The position numbers and the translations under genes were made by a program. DNA of 64,000 nt from Paenarthrobacter histidinolovorans (lineage in GTDB: Bacteria; Actinomycetota; Actinomycetes; Actinomycetales; Micrococcaceae). Of the stretch, positions 36,395-45,446 are shown piece by piece; positions within the stretch are counted from its first letter, which is position 1, and each line of letters starts with the position of its first letter. Below the pieces are notes generated by a model that saw only the letters and a list, made by a program, of their open reading frames with translations, made no database searches and had not been told where the DNA came from. The stretch covers positions 153,130-217,129 of the forward strand of contig NZ_BMPM01000007.1 of the NCBI RefSeq assembly GCF_014647595.1, given 5' to 3'.

Positions 36395-38029
36395 ATGCCT
36401 GTTACAAAAAACCCGTCCATTACCCTGACCGACGTCCGCCTTGACTGGCCGGATGGAACCCCTGCCCTCGCCGGAATTTCCGGAACGTTCGGAGTGGGCC
36501 GCACAGGCCTGGTGGGAGCCAACGGGGCCGGAAAATCCACGCTGTTACGCCTCATTGCCGGGGTCATGGCTCCGACGAGTGGCCGGATCACCACCAACGG
36601 CGACGTCGGGTACCTTCCGCAGACACTGACCCTCGGCACAGGCTCGACCGTGGCGGACTTGCTCGGTATCGGCCCTAAGCTGAGGGCTCTGCATGCCATT
36701 GAAGCCGGCGACGCCACGGTGGAGAATTTTGAGATCGTAGGCGATGACTGGGACATCGAAACCCGCGCGGACGAGTCCCTGCGTCACATCGGCTTTTCGG
36801 CGGTGGACCTGGACCGGAACGTTGGCGAAATCTCGGGTGGCGAAGCCATGCTGGTCGCCATCACGGGACTTCGGCTCCAACGCTCTGCAATCACGCTGCT
36901 GGACGAGCCAACGAACAATCTGGACAGGGAAGCGCACGCCAGACTCTCCGGTCTCATCACTTCCTGGCCGGGAACGCTGGTGGTGGTCAGCCACGACCTC
37001 AGCTTGCTGGAGTTGATGGAGAACACCGCGGAACTTCATGCCGGGGAACTCACGGTCTTCGGTGGCCCCTACAGTGCTTGGCGATCACACCTGGATGAGC
37101 AGCAGGCCGCGGCAGTCCAGGCGGCCCAGGCCGCGAAACAGGCGGTGAAGGTTGAGAAACGCCAACGCCAGGAGGCTGAAGCGAAGCTGGCAAAGCGGGC
37201 CCGGACCGGTCAAAGCAGTTATGACAACAAAAAGGGATCCAAGATTCTGATGAACCAGCGGGCCTCCGATGCGCAGGTATCGGCAGGCAAGCTGCGTTCA
37301 GGTTCGGACGACAAGGTGAACGCGGCCCAGGCCGCACTGGATGCGGCCTCGTCCAGGATCCGGGAAGACGAACGGATCGGCGTGAACCTTCCGGATCCCG
37401 ATGTTCCCCGGGGCCGGCGCATCGCCGAGTTGCGGGGAACCAACCGCGCCTTCGTGGTGGAAGGTCCGGAACGGGTGGCTATCGTTGGTGCGAACGGGGC
37501 AGGGAAGACCACCCTGCTTGAACGCGTGGTCTGCGGTGAGCCCTTGGCCGACAATGACGAGGTGAGTGACGTCGTCGAATCCGGTACTGCGGGTGGCCGC
37601 CTCCTGACTGGGCGTGCGGGATACCTGCGCCAGCGCCTGGACGGCCTGGACGAAGCTGCTACCACGCTGGAAAACGTCCAGTCGGCCGCACCGGATGTCC
37701 CTGCAGGTGAAATCCGGAACCAGCTGGCGCGGTTCCTGTTGAGGGGTGACAGCGTCTACCGGCCCGTTCATACGCTGTCCGGTGGCGAACGGTTCAGGGT
37801 TTCGCTGGCCCGGCTCCTCTTCGCCGATCCGCCACCGCAGGTACTGATCCTTGATGAGCCCACCAACAACCTGGACATCCAGAGCGTGGACCAGTTGGTG
37901 GAAGCGTTGAATGCCTACCGCGGCGCCGTGATCCTGGTAAGCCACGACGACGATTTCCTGGCCCGTCTGGATCTGGACCTTGTGCTGAACCTGGACCGTG
38001 ACGGGTCACTCACGGAGTTGCCTTCGTAA
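36395..38029 (+). CDS. ABC-F family ATPase (ribosome-acting, two ATPase domains)
   Basis: A 544-residue soluble protein with two ATPase domains and no membrane segments. Domain one: Walker [10 protein letters not shown] near residue 50, signature ISGGEAM, Walker [16 protein letters not shown]. Domain two: GANGAGKTT near residue 369, signature [14 protein letters not shown], Walker [16 protein letters not shown]. Between them lies a long Gln/Ala/Lys-rich helical linker (about residues 215-300), the P-site tRNA interaction motif region. ABC-F proteins act on the ribosome in translation control or antibiotic protection. The 180-base upstream leader has an ACACTGG/CCAGTGT hairpin (36241-36267) that could terminate the previous gene or act as an attenuator. 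No leader peptide was recognised. Confidence 0.9.
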   Translation: MPVTKNPSITLTDVRLDWPDGTPALAGISGTFGVGRTGLVGANGAGKSTLLRLIAGVMAPTSGRITTNGDVGYLPQTLTLGTGSTVADLLGIGPKLRALHAIEAGDATVENFEIVGDDWDIETRADESLRHIGFSAVDLDRNVGEISGGEAMLVAITGLRLQRSAITLLDEPTNNLDREAHARLSGLITSWPGTLVVVSHDLSLLELMENTAELHAGELTVFGGPYSAWRSHLDEQQAAAVQAAQAAKQAVKVEKRQRQEAEAKLAKRARTGQSSYDNKKGSKILMNQRASDAQVSAGKLRSGSDDKVNAAQAALDAASSRIREDERIGVNLPDPDVPRGRRIAELRGTNRAFVVEGPERVAIVGANGAGKTTLLERVVCGEPLADNDEVSDVVESGTAGGRLLTGRAGYLRQRLDGLDEAATTLENVQSAAPDVPAGEIRNQLARFLLRGDSVYRPVHTLSGGERFRVSLARLLFADPPPQVLILDEPTNNLDIQSVDQLVEALNAYRGAVILVSHDDDFLARLDLDLVLNLDRDGSLTELPS

Positions 38030-38105
38030 GTGCCGGAAGTAGGTTCCGGAACCCTGAGGCAGGATGCGTGCCATGTAGTCTGGGAACTTCGATTTGGGGG
38101 AATTC

Positions 38106-38486
38106 ATGGTGACTCGTCAGCGCAGCGGCTGCTTTTCCGTAGTGGCGGCAGGAATATTATTGATGGCGTGGGTTGGCTCCATTTTCTGGACTGCCATCGA
38201 CGAAGGTGCGGTGCCCGCCGACTCGTCGTTCCTTGCCATTCCGTCGCCCAGCGAAGCTGGGGCGATCAGCACACGCTGTGGTTCAGGAGGCTGTTCACGG
38301 GTAATGACCGTAAACGTCAAACCACCTCAGACATCACAGTCGCTTGCAGCGGAGATGGGGCTGACGCAGGAACGGTGCGAACCGATGAACCTATGGACCA
38401 TGCGAAAGACCTGTACCGGAATTTCCAGTGACGCCGGGGGACTCAAAATCTACCTGCAATACTCCCCGTTCTTCTCCAAGTACTAG
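38106..38486 (+). CDS. Secreted or membrane-anchored hypothetical protein
   Basis: The 126-residue product begins after a GGGGG ribosome site. A single N-terminal hydrophobic segment (about 10-28) ends before acidic sequence, so it is a signal anchor or signal peptide. The mature part holds five Cys (two close together in CGSGGC, one in ERCEPMN, one in KTCTG), suggesting extracytoplasmic disulfides. It ends in IYLQYSPFFSKY. No family is recognised. It is monocistronic with a terminator 20 bases after the stop. Confidence 0.65.
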   Translation: MVTRQRSGCFSVVAAGILLMAWVGSIFWTAIDEGAVPADSSFLAIPSPSEAGAISTRCGSGGCSRVMTVNVKPPQTSQSLAAEMGLTQERCEPMNLWTMRKTCTGISSDAGGLKIYLQYSPFFSKY

Positions 38487-38504
38487 CTTTTCCAAGTACC
38501 AGGC

Positions 38505-38563
38505 ACGACGACGGCAGCCACCTTTGGTTCCTTGCGGAACCTTGGGTGAGCTGCCGCCGTCGT
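38505..38563. terminator. Bidirectional terminator between convergent genes
   Basis: A 14-base stem (38505-38518 with 38550-38563, one G-U pair) with inner GGTTCC/GGAACC arms (38527-38540), followed on the plus strand by a T-rich end. It serves both the hypothetical gene and the convergent hydrolase. Confidence 0.75.
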
Positions 38564-38587
38564 TGTTAGGCAGTTGGCCGGAAGGCG

Positions 38588-39496
<909 letters not shown>

Positions 39497-39517
39497 CATT
39501 TCAAGTAGTATTGGCCT

Positions 39518-40111
39518 ATGGATATTTCCGAGGTCCGGCACCGCATCGTCGCGACAGCTGACGAACTCTACAACGCCAAAGGAATCCAGTCGGTGGGCAT
39601 GGACGAGCTGCGGACTGCTGCCGGTGTCTCACTGAAAAAGCTCTACCAGGAATTTCCGTCAAAAAGCAGCATTGTCATGGCCGTACTGGAGCGTCGGCAT
39701 GAATCCTGGACTGACGGGTTGGATGCTGCGGTGCGCCAGGCCTCCGGGCCGCGGGCGAAACTCCTGGCGATCTTTGACTATCTGGCCGGATGGTTCTGCC
39801 AGGATTCGTTCCGTGGTTGCGGTTTCATCAACAGCTTCGCGGAGTTGGGCGCCGTCAGCCCCGAAGTAGCGGAGTACGCGCGGAAGCACAAGGAATCGTT
39901 CCAGGAATACGTCGCCGGCCTCGCGGGCGACGCCGGAGCCCCGCCTTACCTGGCGCCCCAGCTTTCGATCCTGGCTGAGGGGGCGCAAACGACGGCGGCC
40001 ATCGCCGGCTCGCCCGAGGCTGCGGGACAAGCGCGGCAGGCCGCCGAAGTGCTGATCCAAGCCGCGTTGGGCCGCGTCGCATCAACGGTTCCCGCCGCCG
40101 TCGTGCAATAA
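39518..40111 (+). CDS. TetR-family regulator of the adjacent hydrolase
   Basis: A 197-residue TetR with the helix-turn-helix NAKGIQSVGMDELRTAAGVSLKKLYQEFPSKSSIV (about residues 18-52) and a helical ligand domain with the FSCR-like FRGCGFINSFAEL block. Divergent orientation and the paired palindromes upstream support local autoregulation and control of the hydrolase. The ligand is unknown. Confidence 0.92.
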   Translation: MDISEVRHRIVATADELYNAKGIQSVGMDELRTAAGVSLKKLYQEFPSKSSIVMAVLERRHESWTDGLDAAVRQASGPRAKLLAIFDYLAGWFCQDSFRGCGFINSFAELGAVSPEVAEYARKHKESFQEYVAGLAGDAGAPPYLAPQLSILAEGAQTTAAIAGSPEAAGQARQAAEVLIQAALGRVASTVPAAVVQ

Positions 40112-40128
40112 GTCGTTCAGTAGCCCCT

Positions 40129-41478
40129 TCAGCGGGCCTCGAGGTCGTCCAGGGTCTTGCCTTTGGTGTCGGAAGACATGAGCGTGGCTACGGCGGAGAC
40201 GAGGCAGATGCCGAGCGTCGTCAGGCCGATGACCATGGGTATGTTGGCGGACCCTGGCGGAGCGATTGCGGTGAACAGGCTCGGGAAGAATGAGGCGATC
40301 ATGAGTCCGATGTTCTGGGACACCGCGAAACCGGTGACGCGCATCCGCATGGGGAACTGCTCCTGGAAGAAGGTGGCGAAGGTGGCATTCCACATCTGGA
40401 ACAGGATGCCCTGGACGATCGCCACGCAGACGAACACCAGGGGCAGGCTTCGCTGTTCGATGGCCCAGAGGTAGCCCACGGTCAGCAACCCTCCGGCCAT
40501 GCCTCCCGCCACCATCAGAGCGCGCCGGCCGATCTTGTCGGAGAGTGCCCCGAACGCTGGAATGGTCAAGACAGCAGTTACGTTGGCCGCCATGGTCACC
40601 CACAGGAACTCGCTGCTGGAGAACCCGATCCCGTAACCCTTTTGAGTGGCGAAGGAGACCCCGAAGATCAGGGTGGCCATGCCGATCACGTTGGTGAAGG
40701 TCATCGCAATGCAGCGGACCAGGACCCAAGGGTGGGTGCGCAGGAGGTCAACCAGCGGGAACCGGCGCTTGGCGGGTGAATCCTCGGACTGTGCCAAGTA
40801 AGCGGGCGGTTCCTGAACCCGGCGGCGAATGACATAACCTGCCACGATCACCACGGCGCTGAGCAGGAAGGGAAGCCGCCATCCCCAGGAATGGAACTCT
40901 TCATCGGGCAGAATGGCAGCGAGTGGAATCAGCACGGCTGTAGCCAGAATTGAACCGACCTGCGTGCCCTGGAGGCTGAAGCTGGCAAAGAATCCGCGCC
41001 GGGCATCGGGGGAGTGTTCCACGATCATCGCGCTTGCACCACCGAGTTCGCCGGCGACGGCGAAGCCCTGGATCAGGCGGAGGATCACCAGCAGGGCGGG
41101 GGCCAGGAGGCCGACCTGTTCGTAGGTGGGCAGGAGGCCCACAGCGAAGGTGGCGAACCCCATGAGCAGCATCGCGAAGACGAGCACCTTCTTGCGCCCG
41201 TGCCGGTCGCCATACGCGCCCAGGATCACTGCGCCCAGCGGCCGCGAAACATATCCCACCGCGTAGGTGGCCAGTGAGGCGATGATTCCCACGGTGGGAT
41301 TCCCGGTGGGGAAGAAGATGGTGGGAAAAAGGAGCGTTGCTGCCAGCGAGTACAGGGCGAAGTCGTAGTACTCCAGTGCACTTCCGATCCAGCCGCTCAT
41401 GGCGGCTTTCTTCGGGTCCTTGCGGGCGGTGCTGTCGCTGGGGACGGGAGGGGTGTCCCTCCGGTGCATGACGGTCAC
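40129..41478 (-). CDS. MFS transporter, metabolite:H+ symporter (MHS) family
   Basis: A roughly 449-residue, 12-helix symporter of the ShiA/ProP/KgtP type: IGSALEYYDFALYSL in helix 1, LGAVILGAYGDRHGRKKVLVFAMLLMG (motif A), GELGGASAMIVEHSPDARRG and RRRVQEPPAYL (mid-loop). Such proteins import organic acids, shikimate or betaines. The annotated frame could start at a TTG (41508), but GAGGAG at 41488-41493 better serves the GTG at 41478 (or ATG at 41469). It is not in an operon. Substrate unresolved. Confidence 0.88.
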   Translation of the reverse strand: MTVMHRRDTPPVPSDSTARKDPKKAAMSGWIGSALEYYDFALYSLAATLLFPTIFFPTGNPTVGIIASLATYAVGYVSRPLGAVILGAYGDRHGRKKVLVFAMLLMGFATFAVGLLPTYEQVGLLAPALLVILRLIQGFAVAGELGGASAMIVEHSPDARRGFFASFSLQGTQVGSILATAVLIPLAAILPDEEFHSWGWRLPFLLSAVVIVAGYVIRRRVQEPPAYLAQSEDSPAKRRFPLVDLLRTHPWVLVRCIAMTFTNVIGMATLIFGVSFATQKGYGIGFSSSEFLWVTMAANVTAVLTIPAFGALSDKIGRRALMVAGGMAGGLLTVGYLWAIEQRSLPLVFVCVAIVQGILFQMWNATFATFFQEQFPMRMRVTGFAVSQNIGLMIASFFPSLFTAIAPPGSANIPMVIGLTTLGICLVSAVATLMSSDTKGKTLDDLEAR

Positions 41479-41730
41479 GTCGCTGTACTCCTCTGGCGTC
41501 GTTGGCAAAGAACAAAACTCGTCTTGAATCGATTCATAATCATATGACGTGACCTGCGTTACGTCAACGGAGGACTGCGGCCTCGGATGCCGGTAGCACG
41601 GTGGCGCAGGAGTGGGCAGGCGCCCTCTGTGTTGCGGAATGGCCGCCTGCGTTGCGGGATGGCCCCAACGGGCAGCGCGGGGCTAGGCTTCTTGAATGCG
41701 CCGAACGGCGCGGCAGGAAGAAGACGATCC

Positions 41731-43032
41731 GTGTTTGAAGCCCCCAGCATCTTGTTCCTCTCAGCAGGCTTTGCGGTGTTGGCTGCCGCCGTCCTGCCCA
41801 AACTGTTGCGACGCATGCCGTTGTCCATGCCAATGGTTTTTCTTGGCAGTGGAATCCTGGCCTTTACTTTGCTCCCGGACTTGCCGGACCCTGACCCCGT
41901 TCGCTACGGGGAGTTCACAACCCACCTCACTGAAATCTGCGTCATCATTTCCTTGATGGGTGCGGGCTTGGCCCTGGATCGCCCCTTCCGCTGGCGGGGG
42001 TGGTCAACCACCTGGCGGCTCCTCGGCATCGTCATGCCCTTATGCATCCTGGTGATGACGCTCCTGGGAATGTGGGTGTTGGGGTTGGGGCTCGCAGCCG
42101 CCGTCCTTATCGCCGCGGCGATCGCCCCCACTGACCCGGTGCTGGCCTCCGAGGTCCAGGTGGGAAAACCTGCGGACAGCGAAGAAGACCCGGACGAGGA
42201 CGAGGTCCGCTTTGCCTTGACGTCGGAAGCCGGCTTGAACGACGGGCTTGCTTTCCCGTTTGTCTACCTGGCCATCCTCATCAGCCTGGTGGGGGCCGCA
42301 CCGGCCGCGTGGTCCGGGGAGTGGGTGGCTGTGGACCTGCTCTGGCGTATTGCTGCGGGTGTGCTGATCGGATTCGGCACGGGCAAGCTGCTGAGTCTGA
42401 TCTTCTTCGCTGCCAAGGGAAAGAGCTTCCGCCTGTCCGAGCACTCCGAGGGCTTCGTGGCCCTGGCGGCTACTTTCCTGGCCTACGGCGCCACCGAAAT
42501 GGTGGCGGGATATGGTTTCATCGCGGTTTTCATCTGCGCCCTGACCATCCGGTCGGCCGAGCGTAACCACGCCTATCACCAGGTCCTGCACAGCTACGTG
42601 GAGCAGTTGGAGCGGCTGATGACCGTGGTGATCCTGGTCCTCCTTGGCGGGGCCATTGCCCGTGGGCTGCTGGAAGGCGTTGGCTGGCCCGAAGTGCTGG
42701 TGGTCCTGGCTTTCCTCCTGCTGGTCCGGCCCTTGGCTGGGTGGATCGGGCTGATGCGCGGGAAGACCGGCCCCCGGGAGCGCCTGGCGATCTCGTACTT
42801 TGGAATTCGGGGGATCGGGTCCCTCTTTTACGTTGCCTTTGCGATCAGTCATGGCCACTTCGACGCCGAGGCCCGCAGCCTGTGGGCAATAGTCGGGCTG
42901 GTAGTGGCGCTTTCCATCGTGGTGCATGGGGCTACCACTGCGCCGCTGATGAACCGGTTGGACCGCCTTCGCGTTGCTGAAGCGCGTAAGCAGCACGGTG
43001 ACGAGGGCCGGGCCCCCACCACTGCCGTCTAG
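41731..43032 (+). CDS. CPA1-type Na+/H+ (cation:proton) antiporter
   Basis: The protein has 433 residues and about 12 helices. Conserved CPA1 ion-path segments are IAAAIAPTDPVLASEVQ (unwound helix) and LTSEAGLNDGLAFPFVYLA (the Asn-Asp pair). A cytoplasmic acidic loop EEDPDEDEVR lies between them. It would exchange Na+ or K+ for protons at the membrane. The GTG at 41731 with AGGAAG upstream is preferred; the longer frame adds 48 residues of non-membrane sequence. Confidence 0.88.
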   Translation: MFEAPSILFLSAGFAVLAAAVLPKLLRRMPLSMPMVFLGSGILAFTLLPDLPDPDPVRYGEFTTHLTEICVIISLMGAGLALDRPFRWRGWSTTWRLLGIVMPLCILVMTLLGMWVLGLGLAAAVLIAAAIAPTDPVLASEVQVGKPADSEEDPDEDEVRFALTSEAGLNDGLAFPFVYLAILISLVGAAPAAWSGEWVAVDLLWRIAAGVLIGFGTGKLLSLIFFAAKGKSFRLSEHSEGFVALAATFLAYGATEMVAGYGFIAVFICALTIRSAERNHAYHQVLHSYVEQLERLMTVVILVLLGGAIARGLLEGVGWPEVLVVLAFLLLVRPLAGWIGLMRGKTGPRERLAISYFGIRGIGSLFYVAFAISHGHFDAEARSLWAIVGLVVALSIVVHGATTAPLMNRLDRLRVAEARKQHGDEGRAPTTAV

Positions 43033-43130
43033 GTGTCGATCCGCTTCCCAGTTGCCGCCGTCGCCGTCTTTTGTAAATATTTTGGAGTAATTAGCCGCCG
43101 CCGGGGAGTACTTTTTCAACATGAATAATC

Positions 43131-43331
43131 AGCACCCTGAGGGTTTGAGCAGGGACGATACCCAAAAAGGTGCGACGCGGGGGTTGCCGGGGTGCTCCCG
43201 CGCCAGCACTTTGCCCCATCGCTGGCCCTAGGCGCACCACGATTGCGGGCGTACAGTCCGCTGTATAGCTCCCCCGCATCCTGTTGGGCAGTTGCTTTGG
43301 GGCGGTCGCCCCGCTGGGGGAAGGAACTGCC
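43131..43331 (+). promoter_or_regulatory. Highly structured 5' leader of the DUF3494 surface protein gene
   Basis: Visible pairings are P1 43169-43174/43233-43238 (GGTGCG/CGCACC), enclosing P2 43176-43181/43197-43202 (extendable by two pairs) and P3 43203-43207/43221-43225. The P2 loop GGGG (43189-43192) could kiss the P3 loop CCCC (43214-43217). A further hairpin is 43245-43249/43273-43277 with inner GTACAG/CTGTAT. Finally GGCAGTT-CTT (43287-43297) pairs with AAG-AACTGCC (43321-43331), which buries the AAGGAA ribosome site. No known family recognised. Confidence 0.55.
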
Positions 43332-44618
43332 ATGCAACACACCTCTGCGCGAAAAGATCCACGGATACAGTCAGCGGGATCAAGCTACCGGCGTAAGACG
43401 GTATCAGTGGGGGCCGCCTCCGGAGTTCTTCTCCTGGCGGGTGCGATCATGCTCCAACAGTCTCCGGCATTTGCCGCGACGCCGGTGAACCTGGGCACGG
43501 CGGGGTCGTATTCGGTCCTTGCCGCCACGACGGTGACCAATACCGGTCCCACCACCCTTCAAGGAGACCTTGGCCTGAGCCCAGGCACCGCCATTACCGG
43601 ATTTCCGCCCGGCATCGCCGCTGGTACCACTCACGCGGCCGACGCGGTGGCCTTGCAGGCACAATCGGATCTGACCACCGCCTACAACAGTGCCGCGGGG
43701 CAAGCTTTGACGGCGGGCGTCTCCGGAGACCTGGTTGGTCAGACGCTGACGGAAGGCGTTTACAAATCAACATCCTCGCTGGCGCTCAGTGGCCAGCTGA
43801 CACTCGATGGCCAGGGCAACCCGGCCTCAGTGTTCGTATTCCAGGTGGCCTCTACGCTGATCACGGCCTCCGCCAGCAGCATCATCTTCACCAATGGCGC
43901 CCAAGCATGCAATGTGTTCTGGCAGGTGGGCAGCTCGGCAACCTTGGGAACGGCATCGAGTTTCAAGGGCACCATACTGGCCCTGACCTCCATAACAGCC
44001 CAGACCAACGCCATCGTGGAGGGGCGGCTCCTGGCTCGTAACGGGCAGGTTTCCCTGGACACCAACGTGATCACCGCACCGGCTTGCGTCACGGCACCCA
44101 CCACCTCCGCGCCACCAGGAACAGCGACGGCGACGGCGACGGCCACACCTACCGCAACGGAAACGGCGTCGGAAACTGCGACGGCGACCGCTACGCCGAC
44201 CGAAACTGAAACGGCGACGGCGACCGCTACGCCGACCGCAACTGAAACGGCGACTGCAAGCCCGACGGTGACTGTGACTGCGTCGGAAACGGCGACTGCC
44301 ACACCGACGGCGACCGCTACCGCGACGCAAACGGCGACGGCGACTGCCACACCGACGACGACCGCTACCGCGACGCAAACGGCGACGGCGACTGCCACTG
44401 CCACTTCCACTGACAGTGCCGTTCCGGTCCAGTCGGTACCCTTGGCCGGGACGGGCAGGAACCAGGGCACCAATGTGGATACTGCAGCAAGGGTTTCCAA
44501 CACCGGACCAATGAGCCGGACGGCCGTGCTCGGCACGATCCTCGTGGCCTTGGGTGGTGCAGGGATGCTGACTTTGGGAATCCGCTTGGTAACGGGTATT
44601 CGCAAGGAAAACCGGTAG
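43332..44618 (+). CDS. DUF3494 ice-binding-like surface protein with LAGTG sorting motif
   Basis: A 428-residue exported protein. A signal peptide (basic start, GVLLLAGAIMLQQSPAFAA) is followed by the DUF3494 beta-solenoid domain, about residues 50-260 (NLGTAGSYSVLAATTVTNTGPT, ITGFPPG, DLVGQTLTEGVYKS, NPASVFVFQVAS and ACNVFWQVGSSATLGT). DUF3494 includes ice-binding proteins and adhesins. A Thr/Ala/Glu/Pro stalk (about 265-360) follows, then LAGTG at 371-375, the class E sortase motif, a 22-residue spacer and a C-terminal helix with a basic tail. The sortase gene next door shares its ribosome site with this stop codon. Ice binding itself is not shown. Confidence 0.88.
   Translation: MQHTSARKDPRIQSAGSSYRRKTVSVGAASGVLLLAGAIMLQQSPAFAATPVNLGTAGSYSVLAATTVTNTGPTTLQGDLGLSPGTAITGFPPGIAAGTTHAADAVALQAQSDLTTAYNSAAGQALTAGVSGDLVGQTLTEGVYKSTSSLALSGQLTLDGQGNPASVFVFQVASTLITASASSIIFTNGAQACNVFWQVGSSATLGTASSFKGTILALTSITAQTNAIVEGRLLARNGQVSLDTNVITAPACVTAPTTSAPPGTATATATATPTATETASETATATATPTETETATATATPTATETATASPTVTVTASETATATPTATATATQTATATATPTTTATATQTATATATATSTDSAVPVQSVPLAGTGRNQGTNVDTAARVSNTGPMSRTAVLGTILVALGGAGMLTLGIRLVTGIRKENR
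44117..44412 (+). repeat. Low-complexity Thr/Ala/Glu codon repeats (surface-protein stalk)
   Basis: ACGGCGACG-type hexamer and 36-base units, for example 44178-44213 and 44214-44249 (one amino acid change), encode a stalk rich in T-A pairs with interspersed TPT and TET. Such arrays are prone to length change by slippage. Confidence 0.85.
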
Positions 44619-44628
44619 GAGTAGCAGC

Positions 44629-45381
44629 TTGCGGCGAGAACCTGCACTGCGAGGGAGACACCGCCGTTCGCCGGGGCCCTGGGAGCCACGGCGATCGGCG
44701 GTTGTCGTCTTCCTGGGCGTGATCCTGTTGGCGGTGATGCTTCCAGGGTGGTGGTCAACGCAGGCCGCCACCTACTCCGGGTCGACAGCGGCAGCAGGTG
44801 AGCGGTCCCCGGCAGGCAGCGCCGTGACCCCGTTTAGTTCCGGCAGCGCTTCGGCGTCACCACCGGCGTCAACGGCGGCGTCACTACCGGCGTCGCCCGG
44901 GCAGCAGCAAGTGCCCAGCGAGACCGCTCCAGCGCCCGCCGGTTCGCCGCCGTTGCACATAACGTACCGAACGGTGGGGTTGGACCAGGCCATCGTGCCC
45001 CTGGCTCCAACAGAGGCCGAACGGGAACTGGGTTCCATCATTCCGCCGTATACACACGATGCATATTGGCTCGATCCGTATGGCATGCCCGGAGCGGGAT
45101 CAACCAACACCACGTACCTGGTGGGGCACAGCTGGGAGGGGCAGCCGTCTCCCTTCAACAACATCAGCACCCTCGCGCGGCCCGGTGACAGTATCACGGT
45201 CGCTACTGCAGAGGGGCTGCTGGAGTTCAGGGTCGACTCGGTGGCGACGGAGTACAAGGACACCCTGCGGGACAGTGAGATTTGGGACAGGGTTCCGGGC
45301 CGTCTTATCCTCATCACCTGTTACGCGGCGGATCTGTGGGGGAAGAACATCATTGTGCAGGCGAGCCCGGAGCGCAGGTAG
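44629..45381 (+). CDS. Sortase (class E/F-like), dedicated to the adjacent surface protein
   Basis: A 250-residue sortase with an N-terminal signal anchor (about 23-42), a Ser/Ala/Pro-rich linker, and the sortase beta-barrel. The catalytic His167 is in YLVGHSWEG and Cys231 in LILITCYAADLWGKN (TLxTC-type). The Arg expected on the next strand appears as Lys239 or is displaced to the C-terminal ERR. The start is a TTG at 44629; AGGAG (44617-44621) overlaps the upstream stop, giving translational coupling to the LAGTG substrate. It probably anchors that protein to peptidoglycan or forms an amide link. Confidence 0.85.
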   Translation: MRREPALRGRHRRSPGPWEPRRSAVVVFLGVILLAVMLPGWWSTQAATYSGSTAAAGERSPAGSAVTPFSSGSASASPPASTAASLPASPGQQQVPSETAPAPAGSPPLHITYRTVGLDQAIVPLAPTEAERELGSIIPPYTHDAYWLDPYGMPGAGSTNTTYLVGHSWEGQPSPFNNISTLARPGDSITVATAEGLLEFRVDSVATEYKDTLRDSEIWDRVPGRLILITCYAADLWGKNIIVQASPERR

Positions 45382-45446
45382 CAATCAAGCGTCACGAGCT
45401 GGATGGAAGCGGTGCCGCCGCGGGCGGGCCGTGGAAGACTGGACCC

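Noticed and set aside
44117..44412. CRISPR-like array
   Set aside because: The repeats are codon-level Thr/Ala/Glu units without constant spacers, inside a gene, so this is a protein stalk.
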